This document shows positions 1 through 11,809 of a stretch of DNA of 64,000 bases, piece by piece. Under the pieces are notes generated by a model. The model did no database searches, had not been told where the DNA came from, and was given only the letters and a program-made list of their open reading frames with translations. Source of the stretch: Plectrocnemia conspersa (taxonomy: Eukaryota > Arthropoda > Insecta > Trichoptera > Polycentropodidae). The stretch is from the NCBI GenBank assembly GCA_009617715.1, contig VTFK01000003.1, forward strand, positions 372,001 to 436,000, given 5' to 3'. A program made the position numbers and the translations under genes. Within the stretch, counting starts at the first letter, position 1; the number at the start of each line of letters is the position of its first letter.

Positions 1-479
1 TATAGTGTGGTCCCATTTAAGTTTTAGGGTATTTTAATAAAGTCAAATCAACTGTTAAATGTTTGCAAACTTTTTTTCTGTGTTTAATTTTTTGATTTTA
101 GTTACTTAAAGTTTATGAGCTTTAGAAAAGCATATTAACAATTTGCTATGAATAACGCAGCGTATCGCTTGTTATTGGGTGAGACTAATTATTTTATATC
201 CTCCATCTCTATTTAACAATTATTTATAAATATATATATTTAATAAATGGTAAAATTATTTCAAAAATTACTCGCCGTTTTTTAAATTAAGTAAAAGCTC
301 GCAATAATTCAGAGATCTTTATCGTCCATTTATATACATAAATTCTAAATTTTGTCCGGTTTCTGTATATAATTATTATTTTATTTCAATTTTATATTGC
401 TATAGTGTATAATATAAAAACTTTATATTTTTTTAATAGGCATTTTTTAATGAAAAACATATTTAGCTTGCTTACTTTT
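1..479. other. AT-rich gene-free stretch
   Basis: I see no gene, RNA or clear repeat here, only AT-rich sequence with short A and T runs. Similarity to the repeat family that follows begins at about position 480. Confidence 0.5.
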
Positions 480-1015
480 TTCACTAGGATTTTCATTGAC
501 AAGGCTACAAAATTTTTAATATTTTGCTTAGTCGCCTTTTGAAACAAGATATTTTAAAAATAATTTTTATGTCAATATATTTACAACTACGGCAGTAATC
601 GTTTCAAAAAATTTTGTTTAATTTTAAAAATCTATATATTTTATTATAAAACTTTTCAGTTTAGGTTTTATTTTTTTTTTACTTTTTTAACGGAGCTTTT
701 TATAATTTTAAAAAGCTGTGATTTTAAAACCAGATGGTAAAACAGACAGGCTAATGAATTTATGTGAGATAAAAAAAAAATTATTCTTAAAACATGTTTT
801 ATGTAAATATGATTGCTACAGAAATTATCGTATTTTAAGAAAATCAAAATAAATGAAAAAAGTATAAGCAAATCATTTAAAAAAAAATTTATGTGTTTTT
901 AATCTCCGTATTTTTTATGATTTTTAAAAAAAAAATATTTTTAATTTAAAATAAAATTGCGTATCAAACTAGCTAACGATTTTTACAAGGTGTTTTTTTA
1001 AAAAGTACTTCTGTT
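480..1015. repeat. Degenerate tandem repeat (family shared with 19.1-20.9 kb)
   Basis: At least three weakly conserved units recur at roughly 210-240 bp. Each carries a core like 'cagacaggctaatgaa' (about 735-760) or 'caaactagctaacgat' (about 966-981). A neighbouring part reads 'ttgaaacaagat' (540) or 'actacggcag' (585). The same words (AAACAAGATGG, CAGA-TNGCTAAC, ACTACGG) make up the array at 19.1-20.9 kb, so this is a second location of one family. Divergence is high and the unit borders are approximate. No coding sequence is visible. Confidence 0.45.
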
Positions 1016-1659
1016 TTATTAAAGAACAAATATTATTAATTAAAGCATCTACATCTCTGTTCACCCCCATAGAGAATGTCGACGATAGTGAACTAGCGAT
1101 ATGACGCAAAAAATTCCTTGCCCGCGTTATTTACGCTTTTATATCAAAAAAAATATTTTTGGTCTGACATGTATGTCTAAATACAGAAAACTATAAAAAA
1201 ACGTAATTTTGAGATATTTACAGAAATAAACAAAACAATACAATAAGTCAAATTCCCTTGCACAATGCAGTCCTAGATCGAGTTTTCTAATGTTTAGGAT
1301 AATTTATAAAACTTAAATTATGGTTATCGATTTAAAGTATTATTTAAGATATAAATACAAGAATACATAAGATTAAAACATGAATTATTTATGTATTATT
1401 ACGACTTATACCACTGTTTTAATATGCTATCATATTAAAACAATAGTCAAAGAAATCATATATAACGAAATATGTAATTATAAATAAAGTTTTAATACCA
1501 ATAAAGACTAAAAATGGGTAAATGTGAGAAGAAACAGCTAAATAGATAAAAATAAATAAATTTTTACATGTTTAAAAAAATATTCATGACATAATCTAAA
1601 TGTTCTTCTTATTTACATTACAATATATATGAACCGAAACATATTATTTATCATTTCAG
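1016..1659. other. AT-rich gene-free stretch
   Basis: Mostly A/T sequence with no supported gene. A slightly GC-richer patch lies at about 1075-1130. The last 20 bases form a pyrimidine-rich tract ending in TTTCAG, which could be a splice acceptor for the next feature. Confidence 0.4.
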
Positions 1660-1734
1660 ACTATGAGCTCACCACCAGTGAAGCTCGCACCAGATCGACA
1701 CATGACCCAGTATGAGCCTAAGCCTTTAGGCTGA
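1660..1734 (+). CDS. Candidate short exon after a strong splice acceptor
   Basis: A pyrimidine-rich tract ends in TTATCATTTCAG at 1659. It is followed by an open stretch that is much GC-richer than its surroundings. In phase 0 it reads ACT, then an ATG at 1663, then 23 codons beginning MSSPPVKLAPDRHMTQ and ending in TGA at 1732-1734. It could be a terminal coding exon, a tiny first coding exon, or an internal exon ending at the donor-like GTATGAG at 1710. I recognise no family. The splice signal and base composition are visible; the coding role is inferred. Chance remains possible because there is no second exon to pair it with. Confidence 0.3.
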   Translation, partial: TMSSPPVKLAPDRHMTQYEPKPLG

Positions 1735-1919
1735 TATTAGCAAAGTAAAAATAAAGTCAAAAAAGCAACTATTCCATTGTAATCTGAGGATTTACTTAAA
1801 TTATTTGATCCGTTAGGAGACACATCGAGTTTTAAATCGACTTTGCTATTTTAAAGAACAAATATGAACGATCGGAATATTTACCTGTTTTAGCATAAAG
1901 ATATTAAAATTGAAACTTA
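1735..1919. other. AT-rich spacer
   Basis: No gene is supported. An AATAAA hexamer lies just downstream of the candidate exon at about 1749, but this is weak evidence in such AT-rich DNA. Confidence 0.3.
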
Positions 1920-2350
1920 AATTAATGTATATATAAAGCACTTCTATGGAATAGAACTATTAAAAGTATCACTCTATTATAATTACCGTTAAAATCATAA
2001 ATTTTGACTTTTAAAACATATTAAAATAGAAGTGAGAATTTTTGAGACAGCAAAAATATCATGAGTAAATTTTACAGATTATGCAAATATTAATCCTTGA
2101 GCATTTTTTTTTATTTAGGAAATATTTTTTACTTTTTGTAATTGAAACTAAAATAAATGCGTATGTAAAGCATTGAAGAACCATTGTAAGTATCACTGTA
2201 TTTATTACGATAACTGTTAAAATCATAAAAAATAACATTTTGATTTTAAAAACGTATTATAATTAAAGCGACAATTTTTGAGACAGCAAAAATATCATAG
2301 GTAAATATTTTTACAGATTATGCAAATATAAATCCTTGAGCATTTTTTTT
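1920..2350. repeat. Diverged tandem duplication, period about 236 bp
   Basis: Two copies (about 1920-2113 and 2150-2350) share a well-kept end: 'tttttgagacagcaaaaata', then a TTTTACAGATTATGCAAATA stretch, then 'aatccttgagcattttttt'. The conserved GAGACAG starts at 2044 and 2280. The left parts share 'gttaaaatcataaa' and 'agtatcact'. The copies differ by many substitutions and small indels, so the duplication is not recent. No coding potential is seen. Confidence 0.75.
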
Positions 2351-2800
2351 GAAAAGATTTACACCTGTTGAATCGATCTCTGTTTTTAACAAAAAATATT
2401 ATTTTTTTATACGTATATAAATTATAAGCAATCTAAGAAAAATGCTAATTATGATTTTCATAATTACTTAATATAATCACTATATTTATTAAATTACTCT
2501 AATTAATAAATAAAGTGTTTCCGTTAGTTTTTTTTTGTAAATATGTATTAAAAATTGTTTTTTTTTTTCTAAAAAATATTTAGTAGTATTAAAATAGATT
2601 GTTGTGAAATATATTATAAAAATATTTATTTCTCGACTTTAAATTTATAAACATATAATTAGTACTTATACTATTATATATAAACAAGGCAGAAAATTTG
2701 TCTCAAAATCTCAAAGATGCTTTGGATAAATATTTTTTTTTTAAATAAATATAATACTGTATTACTTTCGGGTATACTATATAAAATTATTACGTATCAT
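2351..2800. other. AT-rich gene-free stretch
   Basis: Long A/T runs only; no supported feature. Confidence 0.5.
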
Positions 2801-3270
2801 ATTTGGAACGCATTACGGCGTATCGGCAAGCTTTTACGATTTGTGAGGCTTAAGGCATTCTTCGGATGCAAATCCGCATGAAGAACTTTAATTCGATACC
2901 GAGATTGTAGATAAACCGTGAGGTCTCTCGTGATGGCCTTCAATCATATTAATTTCGGACCCGTGGGAAAACGAACCCATCTCTATATTGGATTGTCTTT
3001 AGATTGTCATACAAAAAATATCGACGGATCCGTGTGCTAAATCTCACTTTCACCACGCCGGGTAAGTGAGATAAATTATCGTGGCGTAATTATCGCAATC
3101 TATGATTGTGCATTATTATGGTGTATTTTTTGTGTTCTATAGCACGTAAGCATATCATTGATCTTCGGTAAGTGATTTTAAAGTCTCGGCTGATCGATCA
3201 AAGGTACCATTATGTTAGAACGTGAACGCGTAATCATGGGACAATGGAACATTTATCAAGAGATCATCCG
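2801..3270. other. GC-richer block with a cluster of splice-like sites
   Basis: This block has clearly higher GC than its flanks. It contains consensus-like donors (GTAAGTGAG at 3062 and GTAAGTGAT at 3168) and a pyrimidine-rich acceptor ending TTCTATAG at 3142. Sites 3062 and 3142 would define an 81-nt intron. Removing it leaves one open frame of about 45 codons with no start codon. No protein is recognised. It could be an exon pair of an unknown gene or a regulatory element with chance sites. Confidence 0.3.
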
Positions 3271-3759
3271 AAAGAAATTGTATGTATGTAATGGTAGTGC
3301 AAGATAAGATCTAGATTTTTTTATGAATGCGTTTTGTAGATCATGTGCTTGTAATGTATATTGCGAAATGTGTCAGATTTATTTAATGTATATTTAATTC
3401 TATAAATATATGTATGTGCAATTTGTATTCAAACAATGCCATCATGTTTGTATTGTGGACCTCGAATTTTAGAAATGCTTTTATGTATGAATTTAATACA
3501 TATTATATATAATTATTTAAGTAACAAAATAAGCATATAGATCGCTACTAAATACTTTTTTTTTATATATATAACATTTCAGTCTTGAAATGTGTTAAAG
3601 TGGTATAATAAACCCATAAAATATTTTATTGGATTACTTATTTTAAGGTAAACATTTAACCTTAATAAATAAGAACATAATAACAGCCATATAAGCGATA
3701 AAAACCTGTACATTTCTATCTAGAAGCGATTAGCGTCTGTTTAAAAATTTCGTCTCCAC
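3271..3759. other. AT-rich gene-free stretch
   Basis: Nothing supportable was found apart from AT-rich sequence. Confidence 0.45.
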
Positions 3760-4080
3760 CCTTGATGGACTACAAATTTCCATTTTACGACACAATAAAA
3801 GCCTCTAGATTGATGGCCGAATAAAAATCTGCATACGTGCAATATTTTCCCTCTTCTGGTCCATTATTTCTTGACTGTGCACATACCGAATCACGATTCA
3901 TCTCTCTCGCTCTTCTTGAAGAATTTTATTACTCAACGATTCGCAATAATTGTTGTGTAGCTTTTTTCGACGCGCGACATTTCGAGGTTCGCTTATCAGC
4001 CAATTTACGACGACGCCGACGTAATTATCTCGTTTTGCGTCGCCGAAAGAATAACGACGACTATATTTAATATACGTGTT
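3760..4080. other. GC-richer block, candidate conserved element
   Basis: The composition rises here, with CG-rich words such as 'cgacgacgccgacgtaat'. A 77-codon plus-strand frame (3837-4070) runs through it, but it lacks an ATG in good context, splice sites and any recognisable domain. It is more likely a regulatory block than a gene. Confidence 0.3.
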
Positions 4081-4177
4081 GCGAAAACGACCAGTTAATT
4101 TGACACAGAGAATGCAAATCTTGAAGGTTTGATTGACAATTAACCAAAAAACATCATAAAATAGTTACTAAGTAATC

Positions 4178-4242
4178 TTTATTATGTTGAATATTTAATA
4201 TATTTAAGTTACTTAAATATATTAAATATTCAACATAATAAA
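4178..4242. repeat. Perfect palindrome, 32-bp arms with 1-nt loop
   Basis: The arm at 4178-4209 is the exact reverse complement of 4211-4242, with a single T between them. The arms are AT-rich (for example TTGAATATTTAATATATTTA). Arms this long and perfect are not expected by chance even in AT-rich DNA. It could be a recent inverted duplication by template switching, a foldback element, or a cruciform-forming site. No flanking target-site duplication was found. Confidence 0.9.
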
Positions 4243-4770
4243 AATATATATTTAAAGAACCATTTGTATACAATAATAGCTAAACCACAATGCTATCAAC
4301 CACTGAAAGTAACTCAAAATAAATCATACTATACTATGTAAAAAAAAGATCAGTATCATTACGATAATAACAATTTTTTTATAATAAAATTTATTATAAA
4401 TATTTTTTTTATTTATCATCGTGATCTAGAAGATTATCCCAAAACATCGCGATGGTCAAAAAATAAGATATTACGACAAATTATAAGAACAAAGAGAAAA
4501 AAATTATAAAATAAAAATACAACAATGCACTGGGCCAGCTCCTCACAGCTGACATTAAACACATATATCACTATACAATATCAACGCATTAAAGGACCCA
4601 AATAATGGCCCTGGTAAAATAATGATTCCGAGCATCATGACAAAAATGACATTTTATGTATTATTTAACATCGTAATATAATTTCTTGAATAAATAATAA
4701 TAGGTATGGGTAAACCCTTTTAATGCTATAGATAAATATATAAAAAACTACTATTGCGACATATTTTATG
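4243..4770. other. AT-rich spacer
   Basis: No gene is supported. A mildly GC-richer patch at about 4525-4625 ('gggccagctcctcacagctg') has no further evidence. Confidence 0.35.
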
Positions 4771-5022
4771 CAAAATATTTTAATTAGGTATTCAAAATTA
4801 TTAAAAATAACTGATAATTATTCGTGTTTTCTTTGCTGCTCAGTGTTGTCATATAGTACATTTCCGATCTAGGGCAGTATCAAGTGTTTATATTAAAAAA
4901 AATTATAACCGAAACCGAATTTTGCCTAATATAATAGGAGAGCGCAAAAACAAATTAACCCTTCTCAGAAGGCAAAAATCCTCTTCGCCAAAAGCAATAA
5001 AATCATGCCGTCGCCATCGCTT
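4771..5022 (+). repeat. Dispersed repeat family A, copy 1
   Basis: This copy begins 'caaaatattttaattaggta', passes 'gctcagtgttgtcatatagt' (about 4840) and 'ataggagagcgcaaaaac', and reaches the conserved core 'cttctcagaaggcaaaaat' and 'aaaagcaataaaatcatgcc' before diverging. The same order of words is found in copies at 5279, 41674 and 53475. The family has no visible protein; a MITE or SINE-like element is possible. Open frames of 83 and 111 codons crossing this copy are chance frames. Confidence 0.8.
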
Positions 5023-5099
5023 CATGGACGTCATTTCAGATTTTTCGGGGGCAAAATTTGGCCAGTTCGTGGTCTTTTTTTTTTTTATTAAATGCATGA

Positions 5100-5278
5100 G
5101 TTTTCTGACCAAATTCAAAGTCCACGTCAAAACAATAAAATCGTCCCGTCGCACATCTAAAACAATTTTTGATCAATACGAGAACGCAAAAAACAATTAT
5201 CCCTTCTTAGAAGGCAAAAATCCACGTCTAAAGCAATATACAAAATATTTTAAATAGGCATTAAAAATATGCGAATTA
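5100..5278 (+). repeat. Dispersed repeat family A, partial copies 2a and 2b
   Basis: Two fragments lie between the full-length copies. Positions 5110-5153 carry 'ccacgtcaaaacaataaaat', and 5159-5242 carry 'gagaacgcaaaaaacaatt' and 'cttcttagaaggcaaaaatc'. The unit start 'caaaatattttaaataggca' then recurs at 5241 before copy 3 begins, so this locus is a small tandem cluster of the family. Confidence 0.7.
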
Positions 5279-5572
5279 TGCGAAATATTTTAATTGGGTA
5301 TTAAAAATATCTATTCATAGTATTTACTTGATAATAAGTCGCGTTTTTATGCGGCTCAGTGTTGCCATATAGTGAATTTCCAGTCCAGGTTTTAAATCAC
5401 GCATATATTAAAACTTTTTATAACAATAATACGAGTGAAAATCGAATAAAGTACATCTTAACTAAATTTTTCCTAATAGAAGAGCGCAAAAACTATTATT
5501 TCTTCTCAGAAGTCAAAAATTTACGTCAAAAGCAATAAAATCGTGCCGTCGCGGTCGCAGTGGCAACGCTCG
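5279..5572 (+). repeat. Dispersed repeat family A, copy 3
   Basis: This copy begins 'cgaaatattttaattgggta', continues through 'gctcagtgttgccatatagt' and 'agaagagcgcaaaaac', and ends with the GC-rich tail 'gtgccgtcgcggtcgcagtg' then GCAACGCTCG. It is the most complete copy by comparison with copies 1, 4 and 5. Confidence 0.8.
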
Positions 5573-6949
5573 TTATTTATTTAATTTCAAAAATATCATA
5601 ATAATAATGCTAATTTAAGAGATTCTAAAAGTTATAGAAAAACTTCCTTGAAATAAATTTAAAAAAATATATTTTGTGTTACTTCTATATTAATACGAGC
5701 AGCAAGTATCATAAATTCAAAATAAGGGTAATTGTGTTTAAAATACAGATTAATAAAAAAAAATATTTTTTGACTCCCATTGACAAAAAATAATGAAATT
5801 TCAAATGTGATTCAAACTTGTCAATAAAAAATAATCTTTTTACCAGAATATCCATTAGAAAATAATCTGAGCGATTTAGTTGCAGTTGAATTTTTCTCGA
5901 GAATGGACGTAAAAATCGGGCTCGCCGCCGGGGCTCTGCCTTTGTCCGATCATATTTATTGATCACATCTCCCAGATACAACATTATCAGAGAGCATGCG
6001 TCAATCAATGTTTTTAAATTTTATTAGGTATTTTAAATTTTTCAAACTACAATAAATATAATATGTTAGGCTTGTAAGGCGTGAACGCCAAAAACATAAG
6101 AAATGGATAAAAAAACATGGATTATTAAAAAAAACTAATTATATAGTACACTATATAATATGATAAACTACTTTACAAGTGCGTAAGAATTTAACCACGT
6201 GTCTTACTTGACTAAAATATTATGTAAACGACAATAGCAAAAAATGCATATTACAACAGAAAAAACGTCTTCGTTTTTAAAAGTTAAAATTCAATTTTTT
6301 TCTACTGATTTAAAATTATGTAAAATATTATAAATAACCCTAAGAATATAGTTAAAATGATTTTTATACATTTTTAATAAATAAATAATAATTTTATTAA
6401 TTCGTAATAAAAATGTAATGAATTATCTATCGCATAAGTATAAATTCTGCATCTAATTATTAACGTTTTCCAAATGCAACTTTCATCAGATTGATGATTC
6501 AATCTGCCATGATTCTGCACGAGACCTCATTTAATCGTACAATTAAACATTACTATAAAAACATATAGAGAAGCGTATTATTGCTAATAAATTGTTTAAT
6601 TAATGCTTGTTAATAAATTTAGATCTATAATATCTAACATTTATATATATACTTAAAATCAAATATTGTAAAAGTTGTATTATATCATCTTCAACTATTT
6701 TTAACCATTATTTATGTACATACAAAGACAAATCCTATTACGAAATCTGCATAACGCAATAAATCGTCTCAAGTGTCTGATATCTGCTCGAAAAAACGCA
6801 TACATTATATCACGAAATATAATAATAATAAAAAAAACTATTGAACGGTTCTCCATCGATCGAAACACAATCGCTTATTTTATTTCTTTGATTTCTTTTC
6901 TAAGAACCTGTGTGCGTTTTGTTTGAACTCATAATTCATTACACGCTCT
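5573..6949. other. Gene-free stretch with one small GC-richer patch
   Basis: The stretch is mostly AT-rich. A GC-richer patch at about 5880-5990 ('gctcgccgccggggctctgc') lies in a 99-codon minus-strand frame (5709-6008), but the rest of that frame is low-complexity and no domain is seen. A 10-bp-arm hairpin lies near 6137-6158. No gene is supported. Confidence 0.4.
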
Positions 6950-7210
6950 TCAAGCATTTAGCTGTCATCGTCTCTGGGATGTCTCATTGCGTTTTCGCCA
7001 TCATCGTGAAGACACCATGAACTTTGCCATAGGCAAATGTTAGCCGTACTAGCCACGGGGGTCCGACAGATTCGGCGTCGGATTCAAAGCCGACGATATG
7101 AAAGTGGCTGGGGATGAAAGATGGTCTTAGCAATGGAAATAAATGAGGATATGGGTGAGATTGTTATATAATGTTGGGAAAAATTGGCGGGCATGATTAT
7201 GTTTTGAACT
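6950..7210. other. GC-richer block, candidate regulatory element
   Basis: This block is distinctly less AT-rich and contains short palindromic words such as GTCGGATTCAAAGCCGAC near 7076-7094. It has no long open frame, RNA gene or transposon signature. Cis-regulatory function is an inference from composition and isolation only. Confidence 0.35.
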
Positions 7211-9080
7211 GCGGGTTAAAAGGCGTTTGGCAATAGTTCGTGTGCAAACACATTATGTGGAACAAACAATGTAGTTAACATTAAACGCTACATAAACTTT
7301 ATAAATAATTAAATATTACAGTAAAAATCGAAATAAAAAATAAATTTAAATAATACAGCTTTCAATCTGCCTTTGTTTAAAATTATTTATTTCATCAAAT
7401 TACCATAGAAAGTGATGATAATTTAATGCATGATGAAAATAACATTTCAATAACAATTACTAGATTATCATATTTTGTTATGTGACACTTTTTTGCATTT
7501 TCTCTTTGAATTGTAAGTTATTGCCGATATGTAAATTTTTAGTGACAATTTTGTAAAACAAAGTTTGATTGATTTTGACCAGTGAAAGTTTATTTTCTTA
7601 TTCATAAAATGCATAAAAAATATGTGTCAATCAGATAGCGGATTATAATTATACAGAATGTCAAATAAATCTTTCTGCAACTATTAATTTAATTTATTAA
7701 ACGTTACAGACGTTTTTCATTTGAGATTTATACTTAAAATATTATTTATAATATAATAATAAATTATACATTCGACGTTTGCGATCTTAAAAATTGATTT
7801 TTAAATCAAATTAAATTTTATGGTATTATTATTAAATACTCAATATTACAAAATATTTAAATAACATTACAAAGTATATTTTTAATAATAAATATAATAA
7901 ATAATATAATTTAAATTGATTTATAGCTAAAATTTTTCATTAAAAAAATTAAAACAAATTTTTAGGGTTACGTGTGACGCGTATCTATTATTTTTTTTAA
8001 ATATATAAAAAAACGGTGATTATAATAAAATTTATTTAACTGAATAAATCGACTATTTCAGAAATATTGCATGTTGTAAAAATTGATTCATTATTAGCGA
8101 ATAATTTAAAATAAAATTGGCTTTTACATCAAAATCTACACACACCCTAAAAACATATTAACAGATTTGATATCAGCGCATTTTTAAAATATAAGAATGT
8201 TATTGAATATGTAACAAGGGTAAGAAAAATTAATAAAAAATATTTAATGACTATAACAAAAAAACTATACATGATAAAAAAAAATAATAAAATAGATACA
8301 TAATTTTATATTTATTTATATTATTAAATCTGTTTAAAAAAAATCGAATTTATTAAAAAAAAAATATGCTAGGATTAAAATTATAAAATCGCCTATTAAA
8401 AAAAACTATACATGCCAAACAAAATTATTAAAATAATTGAGACCAGCGCATAATTTTATAAATTATCTTACTGTTATAGAAAAATATATTTTCAAAATTA
8501 AAAATTGCAATAATGAAATTGATAAAATCTGCTGAATTTAAAAACTAAATAAAATATTTGACTCTTCGCATCATTTTAATTAGAAAAAATTCAATTTGGT
8601 ATTATTATTTAAATATTTTTTGCATACAATAAAAAGTCAGTTATTTTTTTTGACAATTACTATCGATTTATTAAGGTTAAAAATAATTTATAAAAAATTA
8701 AGTTTAATTATAGTAGTAATGTTGCTTTTTAATATGTTAAAAAATCCATATTGTTTTTTTAACCGATTATTGCTAATAATATCTTCAGTTTTATTGATTT
8801 TACGTGCTTTATTTATAAATTAAATTGTACATATAATAAAAAATAGCAACTGTATATTATTACCAAGAGTGTTCCATTATTCACTGAGTTCATCCGTTTA
8901 ATTATATATTTTTGCTTATCGATAATAAATAAAAATTGATTTTTTTTGCTTTAGTTGTAAAAACTAGCGATAAAGTAAACTAAATTATAATAATTTTCTA
9001 ATATATCACAAACGTAAAATGCATGGATTCATATCATATTTCAATGTAAAACATAAATCAACTATGAATTTTATTCATAT
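7211..9080. other. AT-rich desert
   Basis: Nearly 1.9 kb of strongly AT-rich sequence with A/T homopolymers. The word 'aaaaaaactatacatg' recurs at about 8260 and 8401, hinting at an old local duplication. A 75-codon frame at 8596-8823 is low-complexity F/L/I/K and is not believed. Confidence 0.5.
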
Positions 9081-9740
9081 TTAATATATGCGAGCTCACA
9101 AGGGAAAAAAATGCAGCTCGTTCACGACATTGCTTTCATGTTAAGAGGATAAATTTTGCAAAACGCGCTAAAATGAAAGTTGTCAACACGACCAGATTGA
9201 TATCCGACGGCAGATTTCTTGGTCCACGTTATTATGTATGGATAATATGGAAATCAGCTTTGCTGAAATTCATCCGCGTTAGATTATTGCGGATAGTATG
9301 AATAAGCACGTCACGAATCATTTTGTAACTGTGCACACCCATAACAAAACCTCTGTAGGTTTTATTTGCTTTGAAACAATATTTTTAGCATAAACATATT
9401 CATGATAAAAACATGCAACGTTTCCTTGAAGCTCGTATGTAGAAGATGCGTTTGAAATCTGTTATTTATAGGGCATTGTTTTTAGACAAAAGGATATATA
9501 GTGTATAACAATCTGATGATTTGCGGAGACCCGGATACGAAACCGGCAATTGAAACTCAGATAAGAGCCTCAGGAGTGCTTCATTACGTTTTATAATTCC
9601 ATTGTCTTGCATTGAGAAAAATGATATAATTTCTTGCTATCTATCTATCACCTGTACGAAGCACGTACCGATTCAAGAAGTACTAATCTCAGGAGAGCTC
9701 AACTTGAACGTTTAAATAAATCTAAAATAGTTGAGGATTA
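9081..9740. other. GC-richer block, candidate conserved element
   Basis: The composition rises over about 9090-9360 and again over 9510-9700. No open frame above 60 codons, no tRNA-like fold and no transposon motif was seen. Confidence 0.3.
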
Positions 9741-10379
9741 TATTAATATATTTAAATCTGTGTGCCTTCATTAAATGTATTTATTAGATTAGACTAAGCC
9801 ATAAATTATTAAAAAATAAAACTAAAGATATTACGAAAAATTAAAATTTGTGTCAAACATTATTTCTCTAATTATATTTTTTTGCTTAAATTTCACTGTG
9901 TTTTAATTAATTAAAACATAATAGTAAAACAGTATTTTTTTGACCTTTAAAACACAGTTTATTTAATTCAAGTAATATTTTATTTAATTTGAGCAAGACT
10001 GATTGAATAGCTCTTCTAGATTCAAGCAATGGGAGCGCAATATAACTTACTCTTGGTTATATGTATCTATTACCTATCAATTGTGTTATTGAAATGTGGG
10101 CGTGTTATAGAATAGAGAAATGAATAGAAAACAGCAATGTTCAGATAGTGTACAGCTTATTTCGTTATATTGTGTATCGATCATAATAATGTTCTATAGA
10201 TCGTACTTATTTAAAACATTATAAATAGATCTTATGAGTGATTTTAATATTATATAATACTTGAACATGTTAATATTAATTTAGAATCTAGATTAAAAAA
10301 TATTCACATGAGTGAGACAGTTTTTCATGACAGTTATCGTTTGATACCCAAAAAATATTATTAAATAATTAAACTTTTA
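9741..10379. other. AT-rich gene-free stretch
   Basis: No supportable feature. Confidence 0.45.
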
Positions 10380-10800
10380 GACAACATGTATAGTACTAGT
10401 ACTAAATGTAACCACAAGCGTTTTGTAGCAGAATCGTGCCCAAAGCGGATGCCTCTTATACAAAGCAAAACAGATAAGACTTTCGTTTCAGAGGTTGGGC
10501 GTTTTAAATCGCTTTCATCACCACGAAGCTCGAAGTTGTACTTCCCTACACACATAACAAAATATACTACAGGGTGTGGCAATATATGTAAAAATATTGC
10601 CACCTAGTGAACCTTTTAGAATAGTGACTTCTTTGAACTATTTCAGAAATTGTGCTGCACTGTAAATTGCGTTTTATTTCTGTGTTGTAAAAAAAATTCG
10701 TTGCAATACGACAAGTGTGTGTTATAATGGTATCAACACAATTAACAACTACTAAGTAGTGAGACACCAGACTGAATTCAAAGTCCGTAAATCAAAAGTC
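10380..10800. other. Intermediate-GC block with short opposing frames
   Basis: Overlapping short frames occur on both strands (plus 10386-10607; minus 10361-10603 and 10567-10767). None has a recognisable domain. A 10-bp-arm hairpin GTGGCAATAT/ATATTGCCAC lies at about 10576-10603. It could be a decayed transposon or a regulatory block. Confidence 0.3.
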
Positions 10801-11809
10801 AAAGGATTTGGAAAATCTATAAAAATTTAATCTGTGATGATCGATTGGAATTATATTTAATTAATAGTCACAAATTATGATCTCCCAGATACGATATAAA
10901 TTAAAAAACGGTAGTGCCTTATATGACTGATCTATAATATTAATTATTTGATAATGTGAAAAATAAATTGCTTTCATTATTAAAAATATACATATAAGGT
11001 TTGTTGTGAAAATCTGATAATATGAAAAATATTATAGTTTTAAAGTATGATTATGGTTCGACTCATTGTAGAATATCTGAAAATAGTAATTTAAGTCTAG
11101 TATTTTTTAAGGGTAAATCTAAATCAAAATTTACATTAATTTAATTTTAAATTAAATAAAAAAGTACAGCTTAAAATGATTATAAGGTTAAAGTATAAAA
11201 TTATATGTATTTTCAAATGGTTTTAAATAATTATGCAAAGGTTTAAATGTATACCTTCTTATTCTTATATTAAAAAATTCAGAATATAGTCAGCGTGAAA
11301 GTGGCATAAATCAAAGTAAAAGTAAAATTTTATAAATTGGAGTGTGACGCAAAAAACTTAAGTAAAAAAGGAGTACAATTTTAATAGTTTTTTAAATAAA
11401 GTACGTAAATTTAAATATTTTTTAATATATTTTCCAAACATAAATAGTCACGAGTAAAATAATAAATATAGACTCTGATAAATTAATTTAAAGTTGCTAC
11501 TTTTAATTTTATGAAATACAACAACAATTATTGATTTATTATTTTTTATATAAAAAAATAATGAATTTACAAAATATATAATAATGTTGTTATAAAATGC
11601 AGTTTATAAATATATGTAAGATGGTTTATCAGTTATTTTAAAAAGAAAACATTTTTGGATAAATTTGTAAAAAAAATAGAAAACTACTTTAATTTACTAT
11701 AAATAAAATGTTAAAATCAATATATTTTTATTATAATCAGAAAATTTAAAACATTTACTACATTAAACTAATATATAACCATTTTTAGCAGATTAATTAA
11801 AGCATCTTT
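10801..11809. other. AT-rich desert
   Basis: No gene or clear repeat beyond homopolymer-rich AT sequence. Confidence 0.5.

Noticed and set aside
3062..3142. An 81-nt intron-like interval with GTAAGT donor and TTCTATAG acceptor
   Set aside because: The joined frame has no start codon and no recognisable protein; kept only as a note in the block description.
4903..5257. Opposing 83- and 111-codon frames
   Set aside because: Both lie within copies of dispersed repeat family A and are not conserved between copies.
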